Below are positions 24,122 through 33,266 of a stretch of DNA of 37,165 nt, piece after piece. Numbering within the stretch: position 1 is the first letter of the stretch; every line of letters begins with the position of its first letter. Origin of the DNA: Spirosoma sp. (lineage in GTDB: Bacteria; Bacteroidota; Bacteroidia; Cytophagales; Spirosomataceae); contig JACMPG010000172.1 in assembly GCA_014377625.1 (NCBI GenBank), positions 1 to 37,165 on the forward strand, in the 5' to 3' direction. The position numbers and the translations under genes were made by a program. The notes under the pieces were generated by a model. It was not told the DNA's origin. It saw nothing but the letters and a program-made list of their open reading frames with translations, and made no database searches.

Positions 24122-24961
24122 ATGAAACCCGTCAGCAAAACTATTCTCATAACCGGCGCATCGACCGGCATTGGCTACGGCGCAGCCCGGCAGTTTGTGC
24201 AACGGGGCTACACAGTTTTTGGCAGCGTGCGTACACAGGCTGACGCCGACCGACTTCAACACGAACTTGGCAGCAACTTTACTCCTCTCGTCTTCGACGT
24301 AACTGATACCCCCGCCCTACAGCGGGCCGTGCAGGAAGTGACCAAACGGCTCGACGGAAACGGCCTGGGCGGACTCATCAACAACGCGGGCATTGCCATT
24401 GGCGGGCCCTTACCCGAGCAGCCAATGGACGTAATCCGACAACATTTCGACGTAAATGTGTTTGGGCTACTGGCCGTAACGCAGGCGTTTTTGCCTCTGC
24501 TTGGTACGCGTGACAACCACGCCAGTCGGCCCGGCAGAATTCAAAACATCAGTTCGGTAAACGGGCAGGTAGCCATTCCATTCATGGGCGCGTATGTCGG
24601 CTCCAAACACGCCGTTGAGGGCCTATCGCACAGTTTGCGCCGGGAGGTGTCGCGGTTTGGCGTTGAGGTGGTCATTGTAGGGCCGGGAGCCGTAAAAACG
24701 CCGATCTGGGGCAAGGGAACCAATATGAACCGGTATAAAAACTCGGCATATTTCCCAGCTATGCAACGGTTTTTGAAACAGGTTCAGGCCGCCGAAGCCC
24801 GGGGCTTTTCCATCGATTATATTGGCGAACGGCTGGTGCAGATTCACGAGGCACCGCGCCCCAAAATTCGCTACGCCCTCGTTCCAAAAAAGCTGACCGG
24901 CTGGATCCTGCCCCGGCTCCTCCCCGCCCGTGCGCTGGACTGGATTCTGGAGAGAGTATGA
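24122..24961 (+). CDS. SDR family NAD(P)-dependent oxidoreductase
   Basis: Cytoplasmic short-chain dehydrogenase/reductase of 279 residues. The nucleotide-binding TGASTGIG is at residues 11-18, and NNAG at 87-90 is the structural motif. The active site is Ser145 (NISSVNG), Tyr158 and Lys162 (YVGSK), with the usual spacing. VIVGPGAVKTPIW is the conserved post-catalytic loop. The C-terminal extension (RYALVPKKLTGWILPRLLPARALDWIL) is typical of the 17-beta-HSD/retinol dehydrogenase-like subgroup. Substrate unknown. ATG 24122 is preferred to 24113, since the shorter form starts directly before the first strand. The stop is at 24961, right before a long inverted repeat. Confidence 0.92.
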   Translation: MKPVSKTILITGASTGIGYGAARQFVQRGYTVFGSVRTQADADRLQHELGSNFTPLVFDVTDTPALQRAVQEVTKRLDGNGLGGLINNAGIAIGGPLPEQPMDVIRQHFDVNVFGLLAVTQAFLPLLGTRDNHASRPGRIQNISSVNGQVAIPFMGAYVGSKHAVEGLSHSLRREVSRFGVEVVIVGPGAVKTPIWGKGTNMNRYKNSAYFPAMQRFLKQVQAAEARGFSIDYIGERLVQIHEAPRPKIRYALVPKKLTGWILPRLLPARALDWILERV

Positions 24962-24965
24962 AAAA

Positions 24966-25089
24966 GGGGTTTGGACACGGAGAAGGCACCGCAACGGCAG
25001 ACCGTAGAGGTACACGGAGTTTTTCTTCCTTTCCTTTTCTCTGTGTACTTCTGCGTTTTCTCCGTGCAACTGTGTGTCCCAAAAAAACC
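24966..25089 (+). repeat. Imperfect long inverted repeat between SDR and MBL genes, with CACGGAG words
   Basis: Left pieces pair with right pieces: GGACAC (24973-24978) with 25074-25079; GGAGAA (24979-24984) with 25058-25063; and a 16-base block (25004-25019) with 25039-25054, whose three differences all become G-U pairs in RNA. The loop is pyrimidine-rich (25020-25038). The word ACACGGAG occurs twice in the left arm. It fills the gap between the two genes. Confidence 0.75.
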
Positions 25090-25929
25090 ATGCTCAAAAG
25101 ACCTCTCCAACAAGACAACGCGCTACTGGCCGACATTGAACGCGCCCGCAGCGAACCGGATCAACTGCACATCTGGTGGCTCGGCCAAAGCGGTTTTCTG
25201 TTACAGCACAATGGCAGATACCTGCTCTTCGATCCGTATCTATCCGACTCGCTGACCACGAAATACGCGGATACTGACAAGCCACACACGCGCATTTCGG
25301 AACGGGTCATTGAGCCGGCACGACTAACCAGGCTTGATGTTGTGACATCGAGCCATAACCATACTGACCACCTCGACGCTGACACGCTGCTACCCCTGCT
25401 GACAGCCAATCCGGCTTTGCAGATGGTCATTCCTGAAGCGAACCGGGTATTTGTGGCTAACCGGCTTGGTACCGATATGAATTGGCCCGTTGGGTTGACC
25501 GATGGCGAAACCGCTACCGTAGGCGGGTTTGTGTTTCACGGCGTACCGGCGGCCCATAATGAGGTGGAACGCGACGAAGCAGGCAGGCCAAAGTTTATGG
25601 GATTTGTGGTAGAAGCTGGCCCGTATAAAGTCTATCACTCCGGCGATACGCTCTGGTACGACGGGATAGTAGATCTGTTGCGCCCATTTCAGGTTGACAT
25701 AGCGTTTCTGCCCATCAACGGCAATAAACCCGAACGGCGCGTGGCGGGCAACCTAAACCCCGACGAAGCCGCCCGGCTGGGCCGTGCCATCGGCGCCAAA
25801 CTCGTTATTCCGCACCATTACGACCTGTTTGCCTTCAACACCGCCGACCCTGCTGACTTCATCCGGGCCTGCAAGGATTACCAAACACCATACCGGGTCA
25901 TGCAATTGGGGGAAGGGATTGTGGTGTAG
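25090..25929 (+). CDS. MBL-fold metal-dependent hydrolase, UlaG-like
   Basis: Cytoplasmic hydrolase of 279 residues with the metallo-beta-lactamase fold. The first metal motif is H89-N-H-T-D-H94 (SSHNHTDHLD). YHSGDTLWYDG supplies the bridging Asp, and IPHHYDLF the later His. LPINGNKPERRVAGNLNPDEAARLGRAIGAKLVIPHH is typical of UlaG (L-ascorbate-6-phosphate lactonase) and of N-acyl-phosphatidylethanolamine phospholipase D-like relatives. No ascorbate uptake genes are near, so the lactonase role is not claimed. ATG 25090 is chosen since the open frame upstream is the inverted repeat. A second MBL-fold gene follows in the same direction. Confidence 0.88.
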   Translation: MLKRPLQQDNALLADIERARSEPDQLHIWWLGQSGFLLQHNGRYLLFDPYLSDSLTTKYADTDKPHTRISERVIEPARLTRLDVVTSSHNHTDHLDADTLLPLLTANPALQMVIPEANRVFVANRLGTDMNWPVGLTDGETATVGGFVFHGVPAAHNEVERDEAGRPKFMGFVVEAGPYKVYHSGDTLWYDGIVDLLRPFQVDIAFLPINGNKPERRVAGNLNPDEAARLGRAIGAKLVIPHHYDLFAFNTADPADFIRACKDYQTPYRVMQLGEGIVV

Positions 25930-25939
25930 AGAGTTGAGA

Positions 25940-26056
25940 GTTGTTACGCAGAGATGCGCGGAGAAAAAGAAGAGATGCGCAGAGGAGCATCCTCTTTTTG
26001 TCCTTAAGAAACCCCTGCGAATCTCTTCTTTTCTCTGCGCATCTCTGCGTAACAAC
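25940..26056 (+). repeat. Long inverted repeat between two MBL-fold genes, with GCAGAGATGCGC words
   Basis: Left arm 25940-25982 (43 bases) and right arm 26015-26056 (42 bases) are complementary apart from two base changes and one extra A. The apex holds a second small perfect hairpin (AGAGGA 25981-25986 with TCCTCT 25990-25995). GAGATGCGC is repeated in each arm. With the flanks it occupies the whole 180-base gap. Confidence 0.88.
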
Positions 26057-26108
26057 CCCCTGGCGAAAAAAACCCTGGCGCAACAAATCTTAACCATCTC
26101 CAAAAACC

Positions 26109-26969
26109 ATGACGATCAAAACTATTGATACCGGGCCGTTCAAACTTGACGGCGGAGCCATGTTCGGCGTAGTACCGAAGACGCTCTGGCAGCGCACCAA
26201 CCCCGCCGACGATCGCAACCTCTGCGCCTGGGCGTTACGTAATCTGCTCATCGAAACCCACGACGCCGATGGGAAGCCCCGACTCATTCTGGTAGATACC
26301 GGCGCGGGCGATAAACAGGACGCTAAATTCTTCGGCTTTTATGACCTGCCCAATGGCAAAACCCTCGCCGGAGCCATTGAGGCCGCGGGGTACAGCCTCA
26401 CCGACGTAACCGATGTGCTATTGACACATCTGCACTTCGACCACGCTGGGGGAGCTGTGCGCTGGGCCGATGCTGCCCATACCAAGCTGGTACCGACTTT
26501 CCCCAACGCGCATTACTGGTGTCATAGCAAACAGTGGCAGTGGGCCGTACAGCCAAACCCGCGCGAACGCGCTACGTACCTGCGCGAAAACTTCATGCCC
26601 CTTCAGGAAAGCGGGCAGCTGCGCTTTACCGATGAGGAACGATTCAACATTCCCGATATCGAACTGCTGTACGTGGATGGTCATACCGAAAAAATGATCC
26701 TGCCAAAGTTGACTGTGCAGGACAAAACGCTGCTATTCTGCGCCGACCTGATTCCGTCAGCGTCGCACGTGCCGGTGCCATACGTCATGGGCTACGACGT
26801 GCGTCCACTGCTGACGATGGACGAGAAAACGCAATACCTGCAACAGGCCGTGCAGGAAAACTGGCTGCTCGTCTTCGACCACGATCCCACCTGCGAAGCC
26901 GCCACCATCGAGACTACCGAGAAGGGAATCCGGGTTCTTGACAGAGGGATGCTGGCCAACTTTATGTAG
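26109..26969 (+). CDS. MBL-fold metallo-hydrolase
   Basis: A 286-residue hydrolase of the metallo-beta-lactamase fold. The core motif is H107-L-H-F-D-H112 in LLTHLHFDHAGG, and the bridging Asp is in LLFCADLIPS. The second His motif is VDGHTEKMI, in place of the usual GHTPGH, and VFDHDP gives the last His. The pattern resembles the AHL-lactonase/arylesterase-like branch (a VDTG strand before the core, and a long insertion with aromatic residues), but substrates in this branch vary and none is claimed. The first gene of the pair is UlaG-like and shares little beyond the fold. Its TAG stop is part of a small palindrome. Confidence 0.88.
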   Translation: MTIKTIDTGPFKLDGGAMFGVVPKTLWQRTNPADDRNLCAWALRNLLIETHDADGKPRLILVDTGAGDKQDAKFFGFYDLPNGKTLAGAIEAAGYSLTDVTDVLLTHLHFDHAGGAVRWADAAHTKLVPTFPNAHYWCHSKQWQWAVQPNPRERATYLRENFMPLQESGQLRFTDEERFNIPDIELLYVDGHTEKMILPKLTVQDKTLLFCADLIPSASHVPVPYVMGYDVRPLLTMDEKTQYLQQAVQENWLLVFDHDPTCEAATIETTEKGIRVLDRGMLANFM

Positions 26970-26989
26970 CGCGGACGGTTCGCGCTACA
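26965..26989. repeat. Small palindrome covering a stop codon, possible divergent copy 4
   Basis: TGTAGCGCG (26965-26973) pairs with CGCGCTACA (26981-26989) around GACGGTT. The TAG at 26967-26969 is the stop of the MBL gene. The GTAGC...GCTAC ends match the other elements, but the core differs. Confidence 0.55.
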
Positions 26990-27038
26990 CTGCACCAAAC
27001 CCATGTACATATCGTTCTGAAACCAACAGATTACACGT

Positions 27039-27818
27039 ATGAAAATCGGATTGGTTTTATCGGGTGGCGGGGCGCGGGGCATTGCGCACCTCGGCGTCAT
27101 AAAAGCGTTACAGGAAATAGGCGTTGAGTTCGATCGGATTGCCGGTACCAGTGCCGGGGCCATTGTCGGTGCGCTGACAGCTGCGGACTACAGTCCTGAT
27201 GAGAGCCTGAAAATTATCGAGTCGTCGTCGTTTATGAAGCACCTGCGCCCGGCCTGGAACCGTATGGGTCTGCTTCGCATCGACACTGCGGTTGATTTAT
27301 ATCGCAAATACATTCCGTACGATTCGTTCGAGGGGCTGAACATACCCCTGCACGTGGTGGCGGTTGATTTGAATGAGGGAGAAGAAGCTGTCTTTGACAA
27401 AGGCGAGCTAATCCGGCCCGTACTGGCGTCCTGCTGTTTGCCGGGCATTTTTGAGCCGATGCTCATCAACAAACGGCAATACGTGGACGGCGGGGTGCTG
27501 AACAACCTGCCCGTTGAAGTTATTGAGAACAAGGTCGATTTGGTTATTGGCTCGCACTGCAACCCCTTCGGGCTGGCCAAACCAATCCGATCCATGCGGG
27601 GTGTTATCGAACGCAGTATGATTCTGGCCGTGCAAAGCAAAACGCGCGAGAAGTTTTGCCGCTGTCCCGTCTTTATTGAGCCTGACGGGTTAGTGGGTTA
27701 CAGTCCGACTGACCTCAGCAAGTCGCGCGAATTGTTCAGGATTGGATACCAGTATACGCTCGCTATGGCTGGTCAAATTGAAACCTTACTACATCAGTCG
27801 CACAATCAACCGGCGTAA
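27039..27818 (+). CDS. Patatin-like phospholipase (RssA-type)
   Basis: Lipid acyl hydrolase of 259 residues with the patatin Ser-Asp dyad. The oxyanion motif SGGGARG is at 8-14. The nucleophile Ser38 is in GTSAG, and Asp150 is in the DGG motif (YVDGGVLNNLPVEV). No signal peptide, so it is likely cytoplasmic or membrane-associated, as in the RssA/NTE-like group. Length and motif spacing are normal for the family, and all key residues are present, so it should be active. Substrate unknown. A hairpin with a T run follows the stop. Confidence 0.92.
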   Translation: MKIGLVLSGGGARGIAHLGVIKALQEIGVEFDRIAGTSAGAIVGALTAADYSPDESLKIIESSSFMKHLRPAWNRMGLLRIDTAVDLYRKYIPYDSFEGLNIPLHVVAVDLNEGEEAVFDKGELIRPVLASCCLPGIFEPMLINKRQYVDGGVLNNLPVEVIENKVDLVIGSHCNPFGLAKPIRSMRGVIERSMILAVQSKTREKFCRCPVFIEPDGLVGYSPTDLSKSRELFRIGYQYTLAMAGQIETLLHQSHNQPA

Positions 27819-27839
27819 ACTGCTGAATAACCTATCCAT

Positions 27840-27867
27840 ATGCCGGGGCCTGCGCTTCGGCATTTTT
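27840..27867 (+). terminator. Intrinsic terminator of the patatin gene
   Basis: A 9-bp stem (27840-27848 with 27855-27863, two G-U pairs) with a 6-base loop, then TTTTT. Confidence 0.75.
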
Positions 27868-27869
27868 GT

Positions 27870-28161
27870 TTACTACGTAGTGTGGGTGATTTTCGCCGAA
27901 TTTGTCTTATTCCAATAATCTTTAAAGATATACTTAGTCATCATACATCAGTATTATCTATTGAGTAAAACGTCTACACTGCTTGTGAGTATTTATGACT
28001 ACTCCTGCCTGGGTATCGAAACAGAACATTATTTGGCTTATATACTACAACTTAGAATTAAAATATGGTAAATGAATTTATAACAAAAAGTTTGTTGCTT
28101 ATCTCAGCTTTATTAAGTTTGCACTAAGTAAAGTGTCTTCTTAACTTAAAATACCTAACAA
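27870..28161. other. AT-rich leader region upstream of susC
   Basis: About 290 bases that are clearly richer in A and T than the surrounding genes. Apart from the promoter at 28091-28121 I see no coding frame and no RNA gene. The GC drop fits a regulatory region before a highly expressed outer-membrane operon. Confidence 0.5.
28091..28121 (+). promoter_or_regulatory. Bacteroidetes promoter of the susC-susD operon
   Basis: TTTG (28091-28094), then exactly 19 bases, then TAAGTTTG (28114-28121). This is a full match to the TTTG-N19-TAnnTTTG consensus of the Bacteroidetes primary sigma factor. Expected start is about 28128, so the leader is about 35 bases. Confidence 0.85.
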
Positions 28162-31100
28162 ATGATGAGAAATCTACTGGTGAGTATGCTGTTTGTATGC
28201 TCACTCTGCGCCACAGCATGGGCGCAGGAGCGAACGATTACGGGTAGGGTAGTAGCCGCCGAAGACGGCTCTCTCATGCCGGGCGTATCGGTAGTTGTGA
28301 AGGGAACCACGCGGGGTTCCAATACCAATGCCGACGGAACCTATTCGATCAGCGTACCCGCAACCGGAGCTAAACTCGTGTTTAGCTTCGTAGGTTCAGC
28401 ATCTCAGGAGTTTGAAGTGGGAAACCGCTCAAGCATCGACGTGAAGCTGGCCAACGACTCCAAGCAACTCGGCGAAGTCATTGTAACGGCAGTTGGTATT
28501 CAGCGCGACAAGAAAGCCCTGGCCTATGCCGTCTCGAGCGTAAAGGGCGACCTGCTGCAGCAACGCTCCGAGCCGGACCCGCTGCGGGCACTGTCGGGTA
28601 AAGTGCCGGGCGTAAACATTACGTCGGGCAACGGCGCACCGGGTTCCGGTACGCGCATCACGATTCGGGGTAATAACTCGTTTACGGGCAACAACCAGCC
28701 GCTGTTCGTGGTAGACGGTATTCCGTTCGACAACTCGGTGAACTCTACGGGTGGCTATAACACAAACACCGTAACAACCAACCGGGCCTACGACATCGAC
28801 CCCAACAACATCGAGAACATGACGGTGCTGAAAGGTGCGGCAGCATCGGCATTGTATGGTTCTCGGGCGGCCAACGGCGTTATCGTGATCACGACCAAGT
28901 CGGGCAGTAAATCGGCCCGCAAAGGGCTGGAGATCAATTTCAACTCGTCATATTCGGTCGAGAACGTATCGACCATTCCTGACTACCAGAATACCTACAC
29001 GCAGGGATCTAACCAGACCTACAACGGGGGTTTCATTGGTAACTGGGGAACGGTTTTCCCTGCCGAAGTTGACCGCGTAAATGCCGGGCTCGGTTTCGAC
29101 CGGTATTCCAAAGTTATCGACCCTGCTTATCCGGAGGGTACCATACCACACCCCCTTGTTGACCAGACGGTTCCATACGGAGCCGCCCGCTATCAGACGG
29201 CTTTTCCGGAGTTGCTTCAGGCCAATGGCCGGGGCATTGCCGTTCCGCTGGTGCCGCATGACATTATTGGCGGTTTCTTCCGGCAGGGTAGTGTATTTGA
29301 AAACGGCATCCAGATCAACTCAACCGGCGACAAAACATCGCTGAATGCATCGGTATCGCGCACCAAGAACGTTGGTATTATCCCCAGTTCGTTTACGGAC
29401 CGGACCACGCTGAGTTTTGGTGGTAACGCCACGCTGAACAATAAAGTGAACGTAGCGGGCAGCGTTGCCTACACCAACACCAATCAGCAAAGCCCACAGT
29501 CGGGTGCCGGATATTATGCCGACTACGGTCCGGCCGGGCAGTCTGCCGGTTCTATTTACGGTCGTCTCTTCTACCTGCCCCGTAACTTCAACCTGAACGA
29601 ATACCCGTTTGAAAACCCGGTCGATGGCTCGAACGTATTTTACCGTGCGCTGGACAACCCATACTGGACAGCCAAGCACAACCTATACAACTCAGGTGTT
29701 AACCGGGTGTATGGCAACATGACGCTGAACTACGACGTAACACCCTGGCTGAACCTGACGGCGCGTGGTGGTCTGAACACGTACTCGGAGACCCGGAGAA
29801 ACGTACTTCGTCCCGGTGGCAGTTTCCAGCCGCTTGGATCGGTATTACGGCAGGACCTGACCCGGACCGAAATTGACTTCACCTTTCTGGCCACCGCGAG
29901 CCATGAGTTTTCGGAGCGGTTTGGTGCCAAACTGCTGGTTGGCTTTAACCCGAACCAGCGTAACTACTCAGAGGCAGGTATTGCCGGTGCACCCGTTATT
30001 GACCCCAACGTACTAACCATTGGCGGTACGCTGAACCAAAACGCGTACGACTTCAAAAGCCAGCGTCGTTTGTACGGCATATTCAGCGAACTGACGCTCG
30101 ATTACAACAAGTTTCTGTATTTGACAGCCTCGGTCAGGAATGACCACTCGTCAACCCTGCCAGCCGCCAACAATAGCTACTATTACCCGTCCGTTGCCGC
30201 TTCGTTTGTGTTCTCGGACGTGCTTAACCTGCCCAAGAACATTATCAACTTCGGTAAGTTGCGGGCCAACTACGCCACAGTGGGTAAGGACGCCGATCCG
30301 TACCAGGTCAATACAGCCTATAACCTTGGTCGTACATTCTACAACGGTTCAGCCATTTCGACCGCCAGCCTGCCGAGTCAGCTCAACAACGTCGGGCTGA
30401 AACCCGAATTTACCTCAGAAGTCGAGTTGGGTACCGAACTCCAGTTTTTTAACAACCGCATTGGCGTTGATCTGGCATACTTCGACCGCACATCGACCGA
30501 CCTGATCGTGACCCGCGAATTGCCCCGCAGTAGCGGTTTTGCACGGGAGGTTACCAATGCCGGTAAAATCTCGAACAAGGGTGTGGAACTGGGCCTGACG
30601 CTGGTTCCGCTTCGGATGGCCAACGGCCTGACCTGGACGTCATTCTTTGCCTACACCCGCATTCGCTCGAAGGTAGAAGATGCTGGCCCCGGCGGAGAGA
30701 TTTTCCTCGGCGGCACCGGCCTTTCGGCTTTGGGTACCATCTTCCGAAACGGACTACCCTACGGTCAGATCCTCGGTTCGGTGAATTCACGCGACGACAA
30801 AGGCAATTTGCTTATCAACCCCAATACCGGCTTGCCCATTCCGGCGGCCAGTTCGCAAATCATTGGTGATCCCAATAACAAATTCACTCTGGGCTGGACC
30901 AACACGGTGTCGTTCAAGAATTTCAACCTGAGCGTTTTGATGGATTACAAAGCGGGGGGCAGCATTTTCTCTACCACAGCGGCTTCGCTGTTGCTGCGCG
31001 GTCAATTGAAAAACTCGGAAGATCGCGAAGGACTGCGCGTGATCCCGGGCGTTCTGGGCGACCCGGCTACCTACAAGCCACTGCTCGACGAGGCTGGCAA

Positions 31101-31458
31101 TACCATCAAAAATACCATCGGTATGAGCGCTTTCCAGTACCATTTTACAGATGGATACGGCGCTTACGGTGCCGATGAGGTGAACGTCTATGATGCAACC
31201 GTGGTACGTCTGCGCGAAGTTTCGCTGGGGTACAGCGTTCCGAAAGCGTTCCTCCAGAAGTATGGCAAAGTGTTTGGCAGCCTGCGCCTGTCAGTGTCGG
31301 GCCGAAACCTGTGGTTCTATGCTCCCAACATGCTGCCCGGTCTGAATTTCGATCCTGAAACGTTGTCGAACTTTGCCGACTCGAACATTCAGGGTTTCGA
31401 CCTCGGTGCTGCTCCTTCGACCCGCCGTTTTGGGGTTAACCTGAACGCATCCTTCTAA
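28162..31458 (+). CDS. SusC/RagA family TonB-linked outer membrane receptor
   Basis: Outer-membrane TonB-dependent transporter of 1098 residues that imports a bound ligand together with the SusD-like lipoprotein. Order: signal peptide (to about AWAQ, residue 21), a carboxypeptidase-D-like domain (about 24-95, ITGRVVAAEDGSLMPGVSVVVKGTTRGSNT), the TonB box region (GEVIVTAVGIQ, 109-119), a plug with VDGIPFDNSVN and VLKGAAASALYGSRAANGVIVITTKSG, then the beta-barrel. It ends in an aromatic residue (LNASF), as expected for barrel insertion. Start is the first of two Met codons. No sigma/anti-sigma pair or hybrid sensor is visible nearby, and no glycosidase genes, so the substrate may be peptide or other. 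Confidence 0.96.
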   Translation: MMRNLLVSMLFVCSLCATAWAQERTITGRVVAAEDGSLMPGVSVVVKGTTRGSNTNADGTYSISVPATGAKLVFSFVGSASQEFEVGNRSSIDVKLANDSKQLGEVIVTAVGIQRDKKALAYAVSSVKGDLLQQRSEPDPLRALSGKVPGVNITSGNGAPGSGTRITIRGNNSFTGNNQPLFVVDGIPFDNSVNSTGGYNTNTVTTNRAYDIDPNNIENMTVLKGAAASALYGSRAANGVIVITTKSGSKSARKGLEINFNSSYSVENVSTIPDYQNTYTQGSNQTYNGGFIGNWGTVFPAEVDRVNAGLGFDRYSKVIDPAYPEGTIPHPLVDQTVPYGAARYQTAFPELLQANGRGIAVPLVPHDIIGGFFRQGSVFENGIQINSTGDKTSLNASVSRTKNVGIIPSSFTDRTTLSFGGNATLNNKVNVAGSVAYTNTNQQSPQSGAGYYADYGPAGQSAGSIYGRLFYLPRNFNLNEYPFENPVDGSNVFYRALDNPYWTAKHNLYNSGVNRVYGNMTLNYDVTPWLNLTARGGLNTYSETRRNVLRPGGSFQPLGSVLRQDLTRTEIDFTFLATASHEFSERFGAKLLVGFNPNQRNYSEAGIAGAPVIDPNVLTIGGTLNQNAYDFKSQRRLYGIFSELTLDYNKFLYLTASVRNDHSSTLPAANNSYYYPSVAASFVFSDVLNLPKNIINFGKLRANYATVGKDADPYQVNTAYNLGRTFYNGSAISTASLPSQLNNVGLKPEFTSEVELGTELQFFNNRIGVDLAYFDRTSTDLIVTRELPRSSGFAREVTNAGKISNKGVELGLTLVPLRMANGLTWTSFFAYTRIRSKVEDAGPGGEIFLGGTGLSALGTIFRNGLPYGQILGSVNSRDDKGNLLINPNTGLPIPAASSQIIGDPNNKFTLGWTNTVSFKNFNLSVLMDYKAGGSIFSTTAASLLLRGQLKNSEDREGLRVIPGVLGDPATYKPLLDEAGNTIKNTIGMSAFQYHFTDGYGAYGADEVNVYDATVVRLREVSLGYSVPKAFLQKYGKVFGSLRLSVSGRNLWFYAPNMLPGLNFDPETLSNFADSNIQGFDLGAAPSTRRFGVNLNASF

Positions 31459-31464
31459 TTCAAC

Positions 31465-31496
31465 GCAGTCCTGCCTTCCTAAAAATGCAGGGCTGC
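31465..31496 (+). repeat. Hairpin between susC and susD
   Basis: GCAGTCCTGC (31465-31474) pairs with GCAGGGCTGC (31487-31496) with one G-U pair and a 12-base loop. There is no T run after it. It sits in the 64-base gap and may affect mRNA processing or the ratio of the two products. Confidence 0.65.
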
Positions 31497-31522
31497 CCAA
31501 TCATCATTTTGTCTAAGCGACT

Positions 31523-33250
31523 ATGAAAATTTATAAAAACGTATTGCGAAGTGTATTGCTCACCGGGCTTATCGGTGCAGCCAGCTCCTGCAACTACACT
31601 GACCTGGACATCAACACCGACCCCAACCGGCCCGCAACGGGTTCGCTGGGGCTGCTGCTGCCCGTAGCGGAGAATGCTGCTGTCAGCGCCTTCGGGGCCG
31701 TTAACAGCAATGCGATGGGCTTTGCCGGTCTCTGGAATTCCGGCGATTCGTATAACCTGAGCAACACCAGCTATCAGGGTACCTGGAATACCGCTTACCA
31801 AAGCCTGCAGACGATGGAAGAAATGCTGAAGGCCACCGAAGACGGCAAGAACCCCCGCTACCGGGGTATTGCGCTGGTACTGAAAGCGTATTCGGTTGGT
31901 CACTATGTAGACATGTTCGGCGATATGCCTTACAGTGAAGCCTGGAAAGGCAACGCAACAACGCCCAATAAATCGCCCAAATTTGACAAGGACGCCGACA
32001 TTTACGAAGACCTGATCAAACTCTGCGATCAGGCCGTTGTTGAACTGGCCAAACCCCAGCCCGTAGCCGTGATTAATGATTACATGGGCTCGGGCAACGC
32101 TACGACCTGGACCCGGATTGCCAGAACCGTGAAACTACGCCTGTTGCTAACGTCACGCAAAGGCCGCGCTACCGGCAATGCTGACCTGAAAGCGGCTTTC
32201 GACGCGGGCGGGTTCATCACGACGGCAGCCCAGAACTGGACATATCTGTACTCGACCCAGATTTCGCCGGAGCGCAATACCCATCCCTGGTTTATCACTT
32301 ATACCGGCACGAGTGATCCGACCTATATCAATCACCAGTTGATGGGCGAAATGATCCTGAACAAAGACCCCCGTCTGCCTTTCTATTTCTACCGGCAAAC
32401 GGCGCGGATTCTGGATCAGAACAACTCGACCGACCGGGGTACCACGCCGTTTGGTGGTTCTTACCTACCGCTGAAAGATTCGTTCCTCGATGAGTACAAG
32501 AAAGCCTTCAACATTACGGGGGCTATTCCGGCGGCTGATCTGACCTACATTGCAGGCTTCTTTGGCCGCGACCGGGCCGACGTATCCGGTGCCCCTGCCG
32601 ATGGTCCATTGCGGGCCGCCCCCGGCGCTTACCCGGCGGGTGGGGTTTATTCAGATCGGTCAGTAGCCGCTGTAGTCCTAACGGGTCAGGCCTCGCTAAA
32701 CTTTGGTGGTAACGGACAATGGCCGCTGATCAATAGCTGGAACACCAAGTATTATCAGGTCGAAGCCATTCTGGACGGAACGGGTGTGACGGGCGATGCT
32801 AAAGCGTTGTTCGAGGCTGCCATGCGCGAACAGATTGCCGTGGTCGTAGCACAGGGTCTTAAGTCAGACCCCAGCCGGGCCAAGGCACCCGCTACGGCGG
32901 AGGTCGATGCCTATGTAGCCGAATGGCTCAAGTTGTACGACGGAGCTACCACCAATCAGTCGAAGCTAAACGTGGTGGCTAAGCAAATCTGGTTCTGCTC
33001 ATGGGGACAGGGAATGGACATCTGGAACCTACAGCGCCGGACTGGCTACCCCATTCAAAGCCAGTTCAGGCAGTTTTCGGTAGGTATTCAGGCACCCATC
33101 TCCAAGCCTCCACGTCAGTACGCGCTTCGGTTACCATACCCCCAATCGGAAGGTGCGCTGAATCCCAATGCCTCGAAATTCGTCACGGATGTAATTTTTG
33201 ACCGGGACGCCATTTTCTGGGACAAGGTGAAGACCAAGTGGGAATTCTAA
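31523..33250 (+). CDS. SusD/RagB-like outer membrane lipoprotein (SusD-like family 2)
   Basis: Surface lipoprotein of 575 residues that caps the SusC barrel and binds ligand. The signal peptide ends in AASSC, with Cys23 as lipid site. The start after it (NYTDLDINTDPNRP) is the conserved N-terminus of the SusD-like_2 group, also seen in the WNTAYQSLQTMEEMLKATEDG and ALVLKAYSVGHYVDMFGDMPYSEAWKG segments (TPR-like helices). LRLPYPQSEGALNPNA near the end is typical. It is 64 bases after susC in the same operon. The ligand cannot be read from the sequence. Confidence 0.94.
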   Translation: MKIYKNVLRSVLLTGLIGAASSCNYTDLDINTDPNRPATGSLGLLLPVAENAAVSAFGAVNSNAMGFAGLWNSGDSYNLSNTSYQGTWNTAYQSLQTMEEMLKATEDGKNPRYRGIALVLKAYSVGHYVDMFGDMPYSEAWKGNATTPNKSPKFDKDADIYEDLIKLCDQAVVELAKPQPVAVINDYMGSGNATTWTRIARTVKLRLLLTSRKGRATGNADLKAAFDAGGFITTAAQNWTYLYSTQISPERNTHPWFITYTGTSDPTYINHQLMGEMILNKDPRLPFYFYRQTARILDQNNSTDRGTTPFGGSYLPLKDSFLDEYKKAFNITGAIPAADLTYIAGFFGRDRADVSGAPADGPLRAAPGAYPAGGVYSDRSVAAVVLTGQASLNFGGNGQWPLINSWNTKYYQVEAILDGTGVTGDAKALFEAAMREQIAVVVAQGLKSDPSRAKAPATAEVDAYVAEWLKLYDGATTNQSKLNVVAKQIWFCSWGQGMDIWNLQRRTGYPIQSQFRQFSVGIQAPISKPPRQYALRLPYPQSEGALNPNASKFVTDVIFDRDAIFWDKVKTKWEF

Positions 33251-33266
33251 AAGAGACTTAACTGCT

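Noticed and set aside
26109-26969. Quorum-quenching lactonase
   Set aside because: Only the general MBL fold is certain; the second His motif differs from the characterised AHL lactonases and no signalling genes are near.
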